Positions 63,901 through 64,000 of a DNA stretch of 64,000 bases are shown here, piece by piece. Origin of the DNA: Branchiostoma floridae. Its lineage: Eukaryota; Chordata; Leptocardii; Amphioxiformes; Branchiostomatidae. The DNA is taken from positions 14,308,501 to 14,372,500 of the forward strand of contig NC_049988.1 in assembly GCF_000003815.2 (NCBI RefSeq), in the 5' to 3' direction. The notes below the pieces were generated by a model. It was not told where the DNA came from and did no database searches. It saw only the letters and a program-made list of their open reading frames with translations. How positions within the stretch are numbered: the first letter of the stretch is position 1; every line of letters starts with the position of its first letter. The translations under genes and the position numbers were made by a program.

Positions 63901-64000
63901 TAATACCCGTAGGTAGGGCCTGGGACGCAGGGGCCCATAAGGTAGTGCCGCTGGGGACCGGGCGTTAGGAGGATGACTGATGAAAGCTACAAACGTAGTG

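Larger units (their letters stand above)
61550..64000 (+). other. CIR1: CIR1 intron 5 (continues beyond the window)
   Basis: No further CIR1 exon is recognisable. It contains a tRNA-like SINE, a GC-richer block (62340-62640) and a promoter/enhancer-like module near the right edge. Confidence 0.8.

Overview
This is a eukaryotic, almost certainly invertebrate deuterostome, genomic window. Small coding exons with GT-AG boundaries sit in large AT-rich introns full of short non-autonomous DNA transposons, satellites and microsatellites. Vertebrate-like exon structure, abundant ACATGTA-type words and the repeat style suggest a cephalochordate (amphioxus, Branchiostoma), but no marker here proves the genus. 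A run of N (38580-38720) shows this is a draft assembly. Two known genes are legible, arranged head to head. On the minus strand, from 31333 down to 1912, lies a complete secernin gene (SCRN family, peptidase C69-like Ntn-hydrolase fold): six coding exons, every splice phase compatible, 1305 nt of CDS, 434 residues. A splice acceptor one base before its ATG implies an untranslated leader exon further upstream, plausibly the one ending at 42052. On the plus strand, from 42865 past the right edge, lies the 5' part of CIR1 (corepressor interacting with RBPJ): five exons, 115 codons, covering the Cir_N domain. The zinc-knuckle exon and the C-terminal tail lie outside the window. In human, CIR1 and SCRN3 are also adjacent and divergent, so this is probably ancient microsynteny around a shared promoter. 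That promoter candidate (about 42050-42864) carries two identical CACGTG palindromes. Layout: 1-1911 is the secernin 3' flank; 1912-8896 holds secernin coding exons 6 to 2; 8897-31150 is a 22-kb intron with repeats and several GC-richer islands that look like non-coding regulatory elements; 31151-31333 is the start-codon exon; 31335-42051 is the putative leader intron, dense with nested transposons; 42052-42864 is the bidirectional promoter region; 42865-61549 is CIR1 exons 1-5 with introns; 61550-64000 is the next CIR1 intron, ending in a promoter/enhancer-like module with a CArG box and two near-identical CCAAT modules. The most novel items are: (i) a possible unrecognised two-exon gene of 71 residues nested in CIR1 intron 2 (50563-50660 joined to 51245-51362), with a promoter-like block upstream; (ii) a superfamily of short elements sharing CAGGGTT/CAGGGCTCGAAAT-type ends but carrying a different repeated internal motif in each subfamily; (iii) an upstream ORF in the candidate secernin leader whose stop would overlap the secernin start codon. 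No rRNA, authentic tRNA, CRISPR or prokaryotic gene was seen.
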